This document shows, in pieces, positions 53,682 to 64,000 of a DNA stretch of 64,000 bases. The DNA comes from Megamerina dolium (Eukaryota > Arthropoda > Insecta > Diptera > Megamerinidae): positions 57,719,855 through 57,783,854 of the forward strand of contig OY978525.1 of NCBI GenBank assembly GCA_963854835.1, read 5' to 3'. Positions within the stretch are counted from its first letter, which is position 1, and each line of letters begins with the position of its first letter. The notes below the pieces were generated by a model, which saw only the letters and a list, made by a program, of their open reading frames with translations, was not told the origin of the DNA and did not search any database. Position numbers and translations under genes: made by a program.

Positions 53682-56174
53682 ACATATAAATACATAATAA
53701 TACTGTCCTCTAAGATACAGTATTACCAAACAGCAATATAAAGAATTTTTCTCAACTCTTGGTAGCAAATTCTTGGTTGCTAGCGATTTCAACGCCAAAC
53801 ACACTCACTGGGGCTCCCGCTTAATAACTCCAAAAGGCAGAAGACCACTAACCACGGCTACGATGTTATTTCAAATGGTCAACCGACATATTGGCCGACG
53901 GACAAGAGGAAGATACCCGATCTCATAGACTTTGGAGTCGCCAAAGGTTTGCAGATGGAAAATATCTCCACAGAGTGTAATTATGATCTATCATCTGACC
54001 ACTCACCCACGGTAATATCTATAAAATCACCAAGCCCCCAAAGCAATTGCGTTAGAAAGAAAATAGACTGGTTGAAATTTAAGAAATATATAAATTCCCA
54101 TCTTCCTCTAAGTACTGTATTAAGAAATGGACACGTTGTAGACTCAGCACTCGAAAAATTCAACCAGCTGCTCTCATTAGCTCTCAGCTCAGCCACCTGC
54201 ACAAGGGTATGCAAGCAATCAAACTATAGCCCATACACACCAGCTGACATTGAATTGCTAGTAAGACAGCAAATAAGACTCCGAAGGCAATGGCAGGAAT
54301 TCAGATCACCGAATCTGAAAACACAGCTACAGCATTGTACTCGAAAGTTAAAGCAAGCCTTAAAAATAAAAACAACAAAGAGTTAGAAGAGCACATAGCC
54401 AAATTAACACCTGGTGAAGCGTCAGACTACTCTTTGTGGAAATCAGCAAAAAACTCAAATCGGCCAATTCTCAATGATTCCCTCATCCGTTTGAGTGACG
54501 GTAATTGGGCTAGAAGCAATTGTGAGAAGGGCTTGGCTTTTCCAGACCACCTAAAAAGTGTATTTACACCCAATCCACCCTCTTCACAGTCCTCATTACC
54601 AAAATTAACTTCTCAACCTTGCTCAATAACGCTCAAAATTAAAAAAAGGACATATTCAAAGCAATTTATAAAGATTTAAACCCAAAAAAATCACCTGGTC
54701 CAGATAAAATTACCGGTAAAATGATAAAAGAGCTACCTCCGGCTTCAGTAATTCATCTCATGCACATTTTCAATGCTATCCTTCGTGTTAAACACTATCC
54801 CAAATCCTGGAAAACTTCAAATATTATTATGATAGCAAAACCAGGAAAAGACCCTACAAAAGTTGCATCGTACAGACCTATCAGCCTCCTGCATCTACTC
54901 TCGAAAGTATTCGAAAAGCTACTTGTCATGAATATAACTCCATTTATTAATCTCAATCAACTGATTCCCCAACATCAGTTTGGATTTAGAAAACAGCACG
55001 GCACAATAGAACAAGTCCACCGCATTGTAACTCTGAGAAGGAACACTTTTGAAGAAAAAAAGTATTGCTCAGCTGTCTTTCTTGATATTACTCAAGCTTT
55101 CGATAAAGTATGGCACGATAGCCTTATTTACAAACTCAAACTATTACTGCCTGCAAATGTCTCCTCATTGCTTAGTAGCTACCTCACGAAAAGACAATTT
55201 CTCGTACATCACAAGGATTACACAACAAATCCATTGGATATTCACGCTGGTGTTCCTCAGGGAAGCGTTTTGGGCCCCTTACTCTATCTCTTATACACTA
55301 CAGATATGCCCTCAATAACTATACATTTATATCGACCTTTGCAGATGATACGGCAATATTGTGCTCTCGCTCTAACCCCATAGAAGCTACTAAACTCCTG
55401 CAGACTCATATCGATTCTCTCAAAATCTGGCTAGCAAGATGGCGTATAAAAGTCAATGAATCAAAGAGCGTACATGTAACCTTCACGCTAAGGCCAGATA
55501 CATGTCCCCCACTTAAAATTAATGGCCAATCAGTTCCACAATGTTCCTCAACAAAGTACTTGGGTACTCACCTCGACAGAAGGCTGACCTGGAAAAATCA
55601 CATAGAGGCACAGAAAACTCAGATCAAGCTTAAAATTAATCAGTTATGGTGGCTGATACACAAAAGATCAAAGTTGAATCTCGAATACAAAGTGCTATTA
55701 TATAAAGCAATCCTGAAGCCAATCTGGACTTATGGTATTCAGTTTTGGGGCACCGCATCTCCCTCAAATATCGAAAAATTGCAGCGAATACAATCCAAGT
55801 GTCTGCGAATTATTGTAAACGCGCCTTGGTATATGAGGAACGTTAACATCCATCGAGATTTAAATGTACCCACAATTTCTGAGGAAGTTGCAATGTCTTG
55901 CAGAAGCTACATTCAAAAATTACACAGTCATCCGAATCCCCTTGCTAGGCAATTGTTGCTGAGCACGGGGCATCGTCGATTAAAAAGAAAAGACACACTG
56001 AATATGCTGTGAAATTGCTATACCTCGCGACTCAACAAATTGCGATGGAACGTAGGGAATATCACATAATTTTTAGTTAGTTTGTAAGATTTGAATACTT
56101 ATTGTTAGTTTCTAAGTATTTTAGAAAGATTCAATAAAAAAACTTATTTAACAAAAAAAAAACATGTAAATACA
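53682..56174 (+). mobile_element. Jockey-clade LINE inserted in copy D, 5'-truncated
   Basis: The element spans 53695-56161 and ends in a poly(A) run (about 56152-56161). It is flanked by a 13-bp duplication with one mismatch, ACAT(A/G)TAAATACA (53682-53694 and 56162-56174). It starts within the endonuclease, so ORF1 is absent. Confidence 0.87.
53700..56012 (+). pseudogene. Jockey ORF2: partial endonuclease, reverse transcriptase, C-terminus
   Basis: Endonuclease part: QQYKEFFSTLGSKFLVASDFN, then DLIDFGVAKGL and SSDHSP (53735-54000). The linker 53949-54386 and 54290-54679 are in different frames. RT (54721-55383) has VASYRPISLLHLLSKVFEK, FGFRKQHGTIEQ, AVFLDITQAFDKVWH and GVPQGSVLGPLLY. The catalytic FADDT falls at the frame change near 55335-55360. 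55359-56012 holds WRIKVNESKSVHVTF, GIQFWGTAS and NAPWYMRN and ends naturally at 56010-56012. About four frameshifts inactivate it. Confidence 0.87.
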
Positions 56175-56231
56175 CAGCATATACGTTTTAAAACCAAATA
56201 TTTCACCTAAACAATTTGTAAATTCAATAAT

Positions 56232-57103
56232 GGGTGGAGGGATGTTGTAAGTCAAGTAATGCTCATCTAATATATGCATTTTGACTCACTACAAATTTTA
56301 TAGTAATACTAATATTATCGTTATGTTATTTTATTATGTGTATTTACTGTAACCATTAATTAATGATAATCAACACACTATGCATAATGTAATTATAATT
56401 GGCTAAAATGGGTTGTAATATATTTATAAAAATGCGTGGTCAGCGTGATCGTACCTCGCTATATGATTATGAAATAATTCAACAACCATACACAGTGAAA
56501 AGATAACAAAAGCCAAAAAGAAAAACAAAATAAGCAACAACCAGGCATACATAATATTGAACGCATGCACAATATTTACAACAAGAAGTATTAACTACAA
56601 ATAATAATGACGACTTACTAAAAATAAGTTATAAATATGACCTACTGAAGAAATTGCAATGAATTGGCCTACTTAAGATATTGCCATTTCTTCAGAAAAC
56701 GTTTATACTAAAATGGGGTTAAATTGTAAATTATGATATATATTTTAGGCTATATAAACTAAGACAAGGCCTGAAATGAATGCAGTCAGTGAGTTAGTTA
56801 AGCAAGTGGATTAAGATAACTCGAAGAGCGAGTTAGCGCGTGTTTGCTATTGAATGTACACTGTGAAAGGATTTAATATCCTGTGAAACAAAAGTTGTAT
56901 TGTAAAGAATTTAATATCCTGTGAACTTGAAAACGCATTGTGAAAGAGAAACTAATTACCGGAAATCAATAAAATCTATATTGTGAAGAGAAAAACTTAA
57001 TAACTGTGAAAATTAATTTTGTTTGCAGGAAACAGAAGCAGAATAAAAGAGGTCAGTCCTAGAAATTAAGTTATCTGAGAAGAGTCGAAAGAACAACGCA
57101 ACA
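56232..57103 (+). repeat. Polypurine tract and 3' LTR of copy D
   Basis: GGGTGGAGGGA (56232-56242) precedes an 861-bp LTR (56243-57103; starts TGTTGTAAG, ends CGCAACA). It is closer in layout to the copy C LTR than to the 5' LTR of copy D. It is followed by ATAC at 57104-57107, the complement of GTAT at 43436-43439. Confidence 0.9.
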
Positions 57104-58110
57104 ATACATTCCATCTATATTTCCATACTCGTTCACTATGGCTAATTTTATTCTCTAATTTTATCCGCTCAGCCTGCGATAGTTTCTTATTATCGCGAAT
57201 TGACTGCGCTTGGGTTGCTATGATGTCAATAGGATATCGGCCCGCAATTAGATTCGCACATCATTAGAGGCTGTGCGAAATGCGCTACAAACACTTAGAG
57301 ATGATAATCTATATGCTGCTGTGATCCCTTTAATGTAAGACTTACAACCTGTCGCTGTAGCCCATACGGGTGCAACGTACTTTATTTTTGATGTGTTGAC
57401 GCCTGTGAGTAGATTCCTAATCGGTTGACGAGGTCCACCAAGGTTCGGCATGAGCCTCGATAATGCTGCACCAGCTTTTGCCGCGTTAACACCGGTATAT
57501 TTGAGGTGTTCTTTACAATTCAACCTACGGTCCGATAGGACTCCGAAGTATTTAATTTATGGACTGGAGAATATGATGTAGTTATCAACACGCACATCAA
57601 TATGCTCTACCTTCTTCCGGCTACCCAATACTGCTGGGGTTTTATGATCCGCCAGATCTAGTCCCGCAATCTCTAGTCATTGTGTAACACTTTTAATTGC
57701 TTTTACAGCGTTTCGTCTAAATTCTGGTAGGGTCTTTGCAACTACCGTGATAGCAATATCGTCTGCATACCCAAAGATATATACTCCTTTCAGCTTCTCT
57801 ATTTTAAGTTTACCGTTGTACACCTTAGAGTGCATGGATATGTAGAAGAGCATTTTGTGTACGGCCAATTTGCTGAACTAAAAGCATTTTTGATATCTAG
57901 GGTTACAACAGCACAGTATTCTTTACTGCCTTTCTGGCCTAAGTGTGTCCTCTCAGAGAGAGGGCATCCACATAACCTAAGCTAACCTAATGAACGATAG
58001 GACAACGGTTCATGCGGGGTTTATCGCGTTTAGGGATTAAGACAAGTGTTAGATGTTTCCACCGACGTGTAAATGACTCTTCTCCAAGTCGTTCGCATAG
58101 ACTGTCTGGC
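57104..58110 (-). pseudogene. R1-type LINE reverse transcriptase (upstream part, minus strand)
   Basis: Minus-strand order: GEESFTRRWKHLTLVLIPK (about 58090-58030), AVVTLDIKNAFSSANWP (motif A, about 57920-57870), a deletion, GYADDIAITVVAKTLPE (motif C, about 57780-57720), then the thumb/C-terminal region NLGGPRQPIRNLL, VAPVWATA and SVCSAFRTASND (57430-57250). After a frame slip it ends QAERIKLENK, then ERVWKYRWNV, at the LTR. RT lacks fingers sequence and carries stops. Confidence 0.85.
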
Positions 58111-58226
58111 ACTTACGTCTAAATGTCCTATTTATGGGTATTTCTCTACAACTGTAGCGCAAATGTCTTTCGCCATAGTAATTTCATCTAAATCTCGATA
58201 TTTAATATTTGAACTCCAACAATATT

Positions 58227-59160
58227 TCACCTTATTTCACCTTTAGAGGTCTTTTTGATTTTATTAACCTCTTCGCCAAGTTGCTTAAAATCTGGATTTG
58301 CCTTCAGTTTTTTTAATATATCAGTGCAAGATAATTCCCCGGATTTATTTATGACTATAGCTACGGGTCGAGCACGTATACGCTTTGGAACTATTCTTCC
58401 TTTATTTTCTAAGCAAATTCCTTTCTTTTGCGGTGGCTTGTTTGCTCCCGGTTTTATAACAGACTGCCAGTCCTCTTTTCTCTGTTGTTTTGTCTTCTGT
58501 GTCCTCTTCATGTAAGGTTTTTTCGCCCTGATTGTTACCTTTCGCATCTCTTTTTTCTGACCAGTGACTTTGTTATGTTGTCTTGTAAACGGTGTCTGTG
58601 CACCTTTTGACTCCATAATGGTTGGACCTTGCCGCTTATGAGAGTATCTTTCAGATGCTTCTTCATAAAAGGCTACTATGTTACATACCAAATCACTTAT
58701 CATCTGGTTAATGTGCCTTTACGATCCAATCATGTTCTGGAGCTCAGTAATTTTCTGGCCCAGAATATCAAACGCTTCGTTCTTCCGTATATCAGCAATA
58801 ATTGGGTTTATCTCACCTTCCCGCTGCTTTGGCGAGTTTTGTCCGTTGTCCTCATATCTCAATTTTTGCTTAGTCAATACATCTCCGCTACCTGTAGCTT
58901 CTACCGGTGAGTGAACCTTTACCGGCAACTCTGGCACAGATGGAGTGTTGCACTCAACCGGATTATTTGCCCCAACAGCCGACTAGTTTTCCGCCTCAAG
59001 CCGACTTGTTTGTTCGTTACTCTACCGCTTTACTGGCGAGTACATAAATTTAGGCCTTCGTGTAAAAGCTTCCCTTTTGTGTTTTTAATATTATTGTTGT
59101 TGTTGATTTTACTTGTTTCCATATTTAGGGGTTCCAAATCGATATCGTTATCTCTGCTCG
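58227..59160 (-). pseudogene. R1-type LINE ORF1 (gag-like)
   Basis: 58703-58227 encodes a basic segment (KKEMRKVTIRAKKPYMKR), then RARPVAIVINKSGELS, CTDILKKLKANPDFKQLGEEV and NKIKKTSKGE, the conserved C-terminal start of R1-clade ORF1. The upstream frame 58937-58719 has AFDILGQKITELQNMIG. A stop at 58719-58721 separates them. The zinc knuckles and most of the endonuclease between ORF1 and RT are missing. ORF1 would coat LINE RNA. Confidence 0.75.
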
Positions 59161-59957
59161 TAGTGTAATCACTTTAAGCAGTGAGGTCTATGCGAGCTGA
59201 TACAAGCCTTCATGAGAACTTGCATACAGAGATAGATTCGGGTTAGTCTAGAATAATACATCTAAACCTACACGACCAATTTAATGGTGACGAACATGGA
59301 GTGTTCTCGAGACCTGCCATGGATTTAGCGGGGCGGAGGTATTTATGGCATTAGCCCGAAAGCAATTTCTGCAGGGTATTACCCCTGCATACTCCTGCAT
59401 ACCCCTGCATACTGCACACAATACGGAGCTGTACATGGAGTTTGGAATCGACATATAGGTTAGCTACTTCATAATGCCATCATACTAGCACCGTGGACGA
59501 TATGGTTGTTTTCATTCTGAATAATTCAAAAAATTTCAACTATTTGAAGCTGCTACCACTTATGCCGTACTTCTCAGAGGTTAAGCTACGATGGGTAAGT
59601 GATAATTGTCGGTTCTAATCGCTGGTACGCGAAATAGTGGCATTCACATCACGATTGCAACCAATGCTTCACGTACAATGCCAATAAACATTGAGACTTC
59701 CGTTGGATGCACACCTATTGAAGTTTTCCAGTGCTGAACTCCGTGGTCACGTGTAAATACAAGTGCATATAAATACATATACTAATATTATAATAAAATG
59801 AGTTGAAATTTTAAAAATGTTTATTAATAAAATTTTAAACAAAAATAAAAGATTATTTCATTAAAAAAAATAATAATAAAATTTTAACAAAATATTGTAG
59901 AAAAAATGATAGAATACAACTAATGATGAAAGTCTATGCTTATATATGTGCCTATAA
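59161..59957. other. Unassigned, with a short CCTGCATAC repeat
   Basis: CCTGCATAC occurs three to four times at about 59384-59412. The rest is AT-rich with no readable gene. It may include the 5' leader of the R1 copy. Confidence 0.45.
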
Positions 59958-60461
59958 TTATGAAAATGGTCGAAGTTCTATATTTAGTTGATTACGTAGC
60001 AACTCCAATATCTGCACTTGAACCTCAGATTTCAACTCTTAGGCCTTTGTCTTTGTTTTGTATCTGTAAGTAAAAACGAATTCAAAAAAAATTCCATAGG
60101 CATGTATTTGTTTACCATTAATATATTTTCATTAAGCCATTATTTTTAAAATATTGTATAAACAGTTAATATGCAATAGTTAAAGTTCCTCACATTGGTC
60201 CATGCCTTCTTTCAGCCTACACTTTCTTTTATTGCACCGCCAAGCGCATTTAGTGATATTGCCAAAGAATCCCATTGGTCTTGCAAAATTTTGGCACCAG
60301 CATTACCAGCAAATCTAAAAAATGCAATAATTTATATGCAATATCAATTAAATTAATATAATAATAATTTACCTCTCGTGAACGAAATCTATCTTCTCCT
60401 CCCTATATTGAACAATATATGCCTTCTGCTCTATGGAAACTTTTTTGCTGTTCTTATTCAT
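59958..60461 (-). pseudogene. Spliced zeste-like Myb/SANT-domain gene, inactivated
   Basis: Minus-strand exons: 60461-60373 (ATG; KKVSIEQKAYIVQYREEK), 60314-60194 (AKILQDQWDSLAISLNALGG, then TGA, then KKAWTN) and about 60063-59958 (YKTKTKA, TAA, ELKSEVQVQILELL). Introns 60372-60315 (58 bp) and 60193-60064 have GT-AG ends. The first splice joins Arg-Phe in frame. The order of helices, with the W and KKAWTN blocks, fits the Myb/SANT-like DNA-binding domain of zeste-type regulators, where the stop at 60214-60212 would be the conserved Trp (TGG to TGA). A second stop and an apparent one-base phase mismatch at intron 2 indicate a pseudogene. It may be a host gene or come from a transposon carrying such a domain. 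Confidence 0.62.
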
Positions 60462-60590
60462 ATTTCTATGATTAAATAATTCGAATTTTTAATGTTGATT
60501 TGATTAAAAGCCATAATTTCTTACCACTTTTCAAATTTAGCTGCATCAAAAATGGTGTCTCATAATTCCTTCTGTTTTTAGTGGTTTTTA
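60462..60590 (-). other. Putative 5' non-coding exon and first intron of the zeste-like locus
   Basis: Donor GTG|GTAAG at 60525/60524 and acceptor ATAG at 60467-60466 define a 59-bp intron ending four bases before the ATG. This supports a spliced transcript. The exon upstream contains stops in all relevant frames. Confidence 0.45.
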
Positions 60591-60832
60591 GCGATAAAGC
60601 CAATAATTTTAGCAGATAATATCAACTTGAATACCAACATAAGCGAATAAGCTGAAGTTGACAGTTTATCCGAAGTATATAACTGTCCGTCAAAATAAGA
60701 AAATAAGCAAAGCGAAAACTGGAGAAATAAAACAATTGGAATCGCAATTATCTCTTAATTTCACTAAAATTTAATTGGAGGATTTAAGCGAAAGAGTGAA
60801 TTGGAATAGGATTGCTGTGTCATTCTACTGAA
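60591..60832. other. AT-rich upstream flank
   Basis: Would hold the promoter of the zeste-like locus; no clear TATA or initiator identified. Confidence 0.3.
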
Positions 60833-61350
60833 CTTCTTGCACTCGGTCGGTGGTCCATGACTCCTCCGGCAAGATATTCGTAAGTCGTAAGTTTCTTTCT
60901 GGCTTCGACAAGATTTTACTGTAGTATGCTATTACTTTTTCTTGCCCATCTATGATCTGAGAGAGCACACCACCTATTCCATAGTCACTTGCATCTGTGT
61001 CCAACACAAACTTTTGACCAGATACTGGATACGCTAATACTGGTGCTGAACAGAATCTTTCTTTCAGTTTTTCGAATGCTTTCTGTTGTTCCTCGCCCCA
61101 TACAAATGGTTTATTCTTTCTTGCTAACTCATGCAGACTGCTGGCGATGTTTGCAAATCCAGGAACAAATCGCCTATAGTAGGTACATAAGCCTAGGAAG
61201 CTTCTTAACTCATGAAGACTTGATGGAATAGGCCATTCTTGTACTGCTGCTACTTTCTCCTCGTCGGTATGTACTTCTTATGTTGTTACTTTATGACCAA
61301 TATATTTAACTTCTCGCCAAAATTGTGAACACCTTTTCGGATTCAGTTTA
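60833..61350 (-). pseudogene. pol: Family-1 pol fragment (RT thumb and RNase H), internally deleted
   Basis: Matches copy B 17357-17410, 17720-18155 and adjoining sequence. The minus strand reads VLDTDASDYGIGGVLSQ and then jumps from LSKPERN to LRLTNILPEESW, skipping ~330 bp of RNase H. The thumb FLGLCTYYRRFVPGF is intact, including the eight residues absent from copy B. There are no LTRs, so this is an isolated scrap. Confidence 0.87.
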
Positions 61351-61484
61351 GGTAAATAGGTAGGTTGTCTCACTTAGGCCTATTAAAGGCCTATTGTGAT
61401 ACCACCGGAGTTTTATCCCTTACCCAATTGGGTCCTCTTTGAGCCAACCTGTGGATTTTATAAATTACACTATCTTTGTTAGTT

Positions 61485-62243
61485 TTATTTGCCCAACCTC
61501 TGAGACAACCCCAAGAAAAGCCGTTCCGAATGCAGTGAGTGCTCAACTGTTTCTTCTTCCTCTATATCTTGGCAGCTCTTACAGTAGTCGTAAGAAGGTG
61601 GCCCTAGTCCATTCGCGTGTGTTCCAAGAAGGCAGTGTCTTGTTAGAAACCCAATTGTCATTTTGATGTCCTGCCTGCTCAGTTGTACTTTAGTTCGAGC
61701 TATGTTCCATTTCGGCCACATTAGCCGACTATTTAAACAGTTTCCTGTCTGCCTCCAAAGTGTGTTAGCAGTATCTATGAATCTGTCTATCAGTAACTTA
61801 CAAGTTGTCAGTGGCATTGGCACCGATGCCTTGTCCGGGTGGAGTGCTATTGTTGTGCCATGCCTTGCTAGTTTATCAGTCCTACAATTGCTTTTGATGT
61901 CTCTGTAGCCTGGTACCCAAATAAGGTGGATGTTGAAGTATTTAATGAGTTATATTAGTAGTTCGTAACAGTTTATCACCGTCTTTGATGACTGCCTACT
62001 CAGCGATTTTAGTGCCGCCTGACTATCGGAATAGATATAAATATCTTTTGTAGTCAAAACACCTTTTTTGACAATAGAGAGTGCTTCCTTTATGGCTATA
62101 ACTTCAGCCTGAAATACACTGCAATGATATGGTAGGCGGAAGACTACATTGGCACTTAACGCTTCCGAATATACGCCTCCTCCCACCTGACCAATAAATT
62201 TGGAACCGTCGGTGAAAATACTGACTTTGTTCTCGCAGTCCAT
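61485..62243 (-). pseudogene. LOA-group LINE RNase H and C-terminal zinc finger
   Basis: 62243-61950: VSIFTDGSKFIGQVGGGVY, FQAEVIAIKEAL and IYSDSQAALKSL, so the first Asp, the Glu and the second Asp of RNase H are present. A stop follows at about 61948. 61823-61485: RLMWPKWNIARTKVQLSR, FLTRHCLLGTHA and the finger YCKSCQDIEEEETVEHSL. RNase H would degrade the RNA strand during target-primed reverse transcription. Confidence 0.84.
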
Positions 62244-62501
62244 CCTATCGTTATCCCAGTCTTCTGTCGTTGTTAAGGAATATTGCCGACGAGTTGCAAT
62301 AGTCGGTGGTTCTGGGTATGGTATGTGGCCTTAAGGCCCATTGGCTGCTAATTTTGTACCAAACAGTTTGATCGGTAGCAGGTGCAACATGACATTCAGC
62401 TCTGCTGTTGGGGATGTTCTAAGAGCTCCGCTTATGGACAAGCCACCTATTCTCTGAATACCTTCCATGCTTTTAACTGCATAGCTTTTATTTAGAACCG
62501 G

Positions 62502-63300
62502 TCACCAGACTAAAATACTGTAAGTCAGAATTGGCTTTACTACAGCTGTGAATATCCAGTGTGCGATATGAGGCTTCAAACCCCATTTCGCTCCCACTGC
62601 CTTTTTACACGAGTAGAGAGCTATATCCGTTTTTCTGACTCTATCTTCTACATTATAACTCCAAAAAAGCTTCCTATCTAGGATCAGCCCTAGATACCGG
62701 GATTTGTCAATAAACGGCAACGTAGTACCGTTTAAAGTTGGGGGGTGAACCTCAGGTAGCTGGTGCTTCCTGGTGAACATAACCAATTCTGTCTTGATGG
62801 CATTGACGTCTAGTCTACATGACTTAGACCAAGTATCAACTTCGTTTAATATGTCTTGCATTATTTCGCACATCATCCGCGTAAGCAATAATTTGATAAT
62901 CCTTCCTCTCCAGGCACCGCAACATTTTATTCATTGTCAAAACCCACAGATGAGGGGAGAGTACACCGAGTTGAGGAGTCCCTCTGTTGACAGATCTACG
63001 CACATTCGAGTTTCCCATTGCTGAATTTACGAATTCCCTTATCAGCATATGCCCGATGTACTCAACCAGGGACTCGGCTAACCCAGCACTGTCAACGCGG
63101 TAATTACTGCCCTCGGGTGGGTGTTATTGCAGGCCCCCTCGATATCTAAGAAGGCTACTAGAGTGAATTCCTTGTCCTCTATTGAATTTTCTATTTCTCT
63201 TATGAGCGAATTCAATGCTGTTTCAGTAGATTTACTTTTACTGTAGGCATGCTGTGATTTCGCAAGTTGCTTTGGTGTAATTTTACTGGTGTAATTTTAC
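62502..63300 (-). pseudogene. LOA-group LINE reverse transcriptase
   Basis: Minus-strand blocks: AYSKSKSTETALNSLIREIE (63250-63200), FTLVAFLDIEGACNN (motif A), NRGTPQLGVLSPHLWVL (normally CPQGGVLSP), IIAYADDV (motif C, about 62890), then after a frame slip WSKSCRLDVNAIKTELVMF and SRYLGLILDRKLFWS, ending at 62502. Catalytic Asp residues are present, but frameshifts and substitutions break it. Confidence 0.85.
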
Positions 63301-63471
63301 TCATTTATTTTTAATAAGAATTATGAGAGACTGATAGGCCTATAGTCTTTAGGGCTAACATGTGAGATTTTGCCTGCTTTTAGTATAAATACCACTTTTA
63401 CTTCCTTTCATAAGGAGGGAATATAATTAAATTGCAAAGCACATTTGAAAATCCATGATGTAATCTAAGGA

Positions 63472-63828
63472 CTATTGAAGTTGCCCTGGGTATATACCAT
63501 GGGGTTCCGGTGATTTGAATGGTTTGAAAGACCTAACTGCCAATTCTATGTTAGCTCTAGTGACAATGCTTGTGACGTCTGCGTCGGATTCCGAATTACA
63601 TCCGCCTTTATTTAATGTTGAGGCGCTAGCTACGCTGTCTGGAAAGTGTGTGTCCAAGAGTAAGTTCAAAATTTCTTCACTGGATACCGTCCAGCTTCTA
63701 TCAGTTTTCTGTAGGTATCCGATTGAATGGTTCGTTTTTAAAAAGATTTTTCTTAGTCGAGAAGATTCTGTAGTGCTCTCAACGTCCTCAAAGAATGCCC
63801 TCCATGCGGTCCTCTCCGCCTTCCTCAA
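63472..63828 (-). pseudogene. LOA-group LINE linker before RT
   Basis: Reads RKAERTAWRAFFEDVEST, then NLLLDTHFPDSVAS, then ELAVRSFKPFKSPEPHGIYP, the start of the RT domain. It is open over 118 codons. Upstream to 64000 it continues in a poorly kept frame. Confidence 0.82.
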
Positions 63829-64000
63829 CTCTTTCTTATAGGATTTTAATCTATCATAATAGCAATTCCAATCGTTATCCCTTCGATATAACTTCCGACG
63901 TTGATTTTTCTTGGTATTGTCGACTGAATTGACCGACGGTACACTGCCAGTTAGTTGCCCTTATGTTCCTAGTTTTGGGTGGTTTGATCAACTCTTCCTC

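Larger units (their letters stand above)
45421..57103 (+). mobile_element. Ty3/gypsy family 2, copy D, with three nested insertions
   Basis: 5' LTR 45421-46376, primer site, gag, protease, RT, RNase H, integrase (to about 51630), pol-env spacer and a degraded 3' region, env tail (53440-53636), polypurine tract (56232-56242) and 3' LTR (56243-57103). Nested inside are a SINE (49451-49815), a solo family-1 LTR (51725-52161) and a Jockey LINE (53695-56161). The outer flanks do not share a target duplication (CCAG versus ATAC), as expected if the two ends come from different original insertions. Confidence 0.87.
61351..64000 (-). mobile_element. R1/LOA-group LINE with RNase H, running off the window
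   Basis: Minus-strand order from 64000: linker, RT, RNase H, C-terminal finger, 3' end near 61351. Endonuclease and ORF1 lie beyond the window. It is the same kind of LINE as 28086-33792 (shared linker motif LLDTHFPDS / LVDTHFPDC). Confidence 0.83.

Noticed and set aside
45421..57107. Copy D as a simple single insertion with its own target duplication
   Set aside because: The flanks CCAG and ATAC do not match, whereas GTAT at 43436 pairs with ATAC at 57104; the inversion model explains this better.

Overview
The window looks like repeat-rich chromatin of an insect, most probably a dipteran. Tephritid fruit fly is a guess; nothing here proves the genus. The evidence is the mix of gypsy/errantivirus-type LTR elements, Jockey, R1/LOA and RTE LINEs, Tc1 and pogo transposases, and introns of about 58 bp with GT-AG ends. 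I see no intact host gene. Only one locus looks like a non-transposon gene: a spliced Myb/SANT (zeste-like) pseudogene near 60 kb. The only long intact coding region is an RTE-clade LINE ORF at 22677-25586. Most other ORFs are broken transposon genes.

Layout. 1-3076: the end of a Tc1-like transposon, a tRNA-derived SINE, an old LTR plus integrase scrap, and the 3' part of a pogo-like transposase. 3077-8608: Ty3/gypsy 'family 1' copy A (+), with both 438-bp LTRs and ATAT target duplications. 8859-12421: an older gypsy-type element (family 3, -) carrying a SINE, a solo family-1 LTR, a truncated RTE and an AT microsatellite. 12425-15629: LINE remnants and tandem duplications. 15630-20005: family-1 copy B (-). 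20019-22628: LTR and LINE fragments. 22639-25936: full-length RTE with a 10-bp target duplication. 26320-28085: a dead mariner-type transposase and a family-2 LTR fragment. 28086-33792: an RNase H-bearing R1/LOA-group LINE split by a Jockey LINE. 33793-36999: a second, damaged RTE.

37213-57103 holds two family-2 gypsy elements (tRNA-Ser-type primer site, CCHC Gag, DSG protease, an Env remnant) in opposite orientation: copy C (-) and copy D (+). They face each other across a 2-kb spacer. Copy D contains a SINE, a solo family-1 LTR and a Jockey LINE. The two halves of one R1 LINE now lie at 43436-43967 (+) and 57104-59200 (-). Each abuts a family-2 LTR edge and each carries one copy of a GTAT duplication. 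Removing one GTAT restores the R1 reading frame exactly, which is strong evidence that the segment between the copies was inverted by recombination between them. 57104-64000: the R1 remnant, the zeste-like pseudogene, a family-1 scrap and another LOA-group LINE running off the end.

The genes do not form a pathway. The region is a layered record of insertion, truncation and recombination, of the kind seen in pericentromeric heterochromatin or piRNA clusters.
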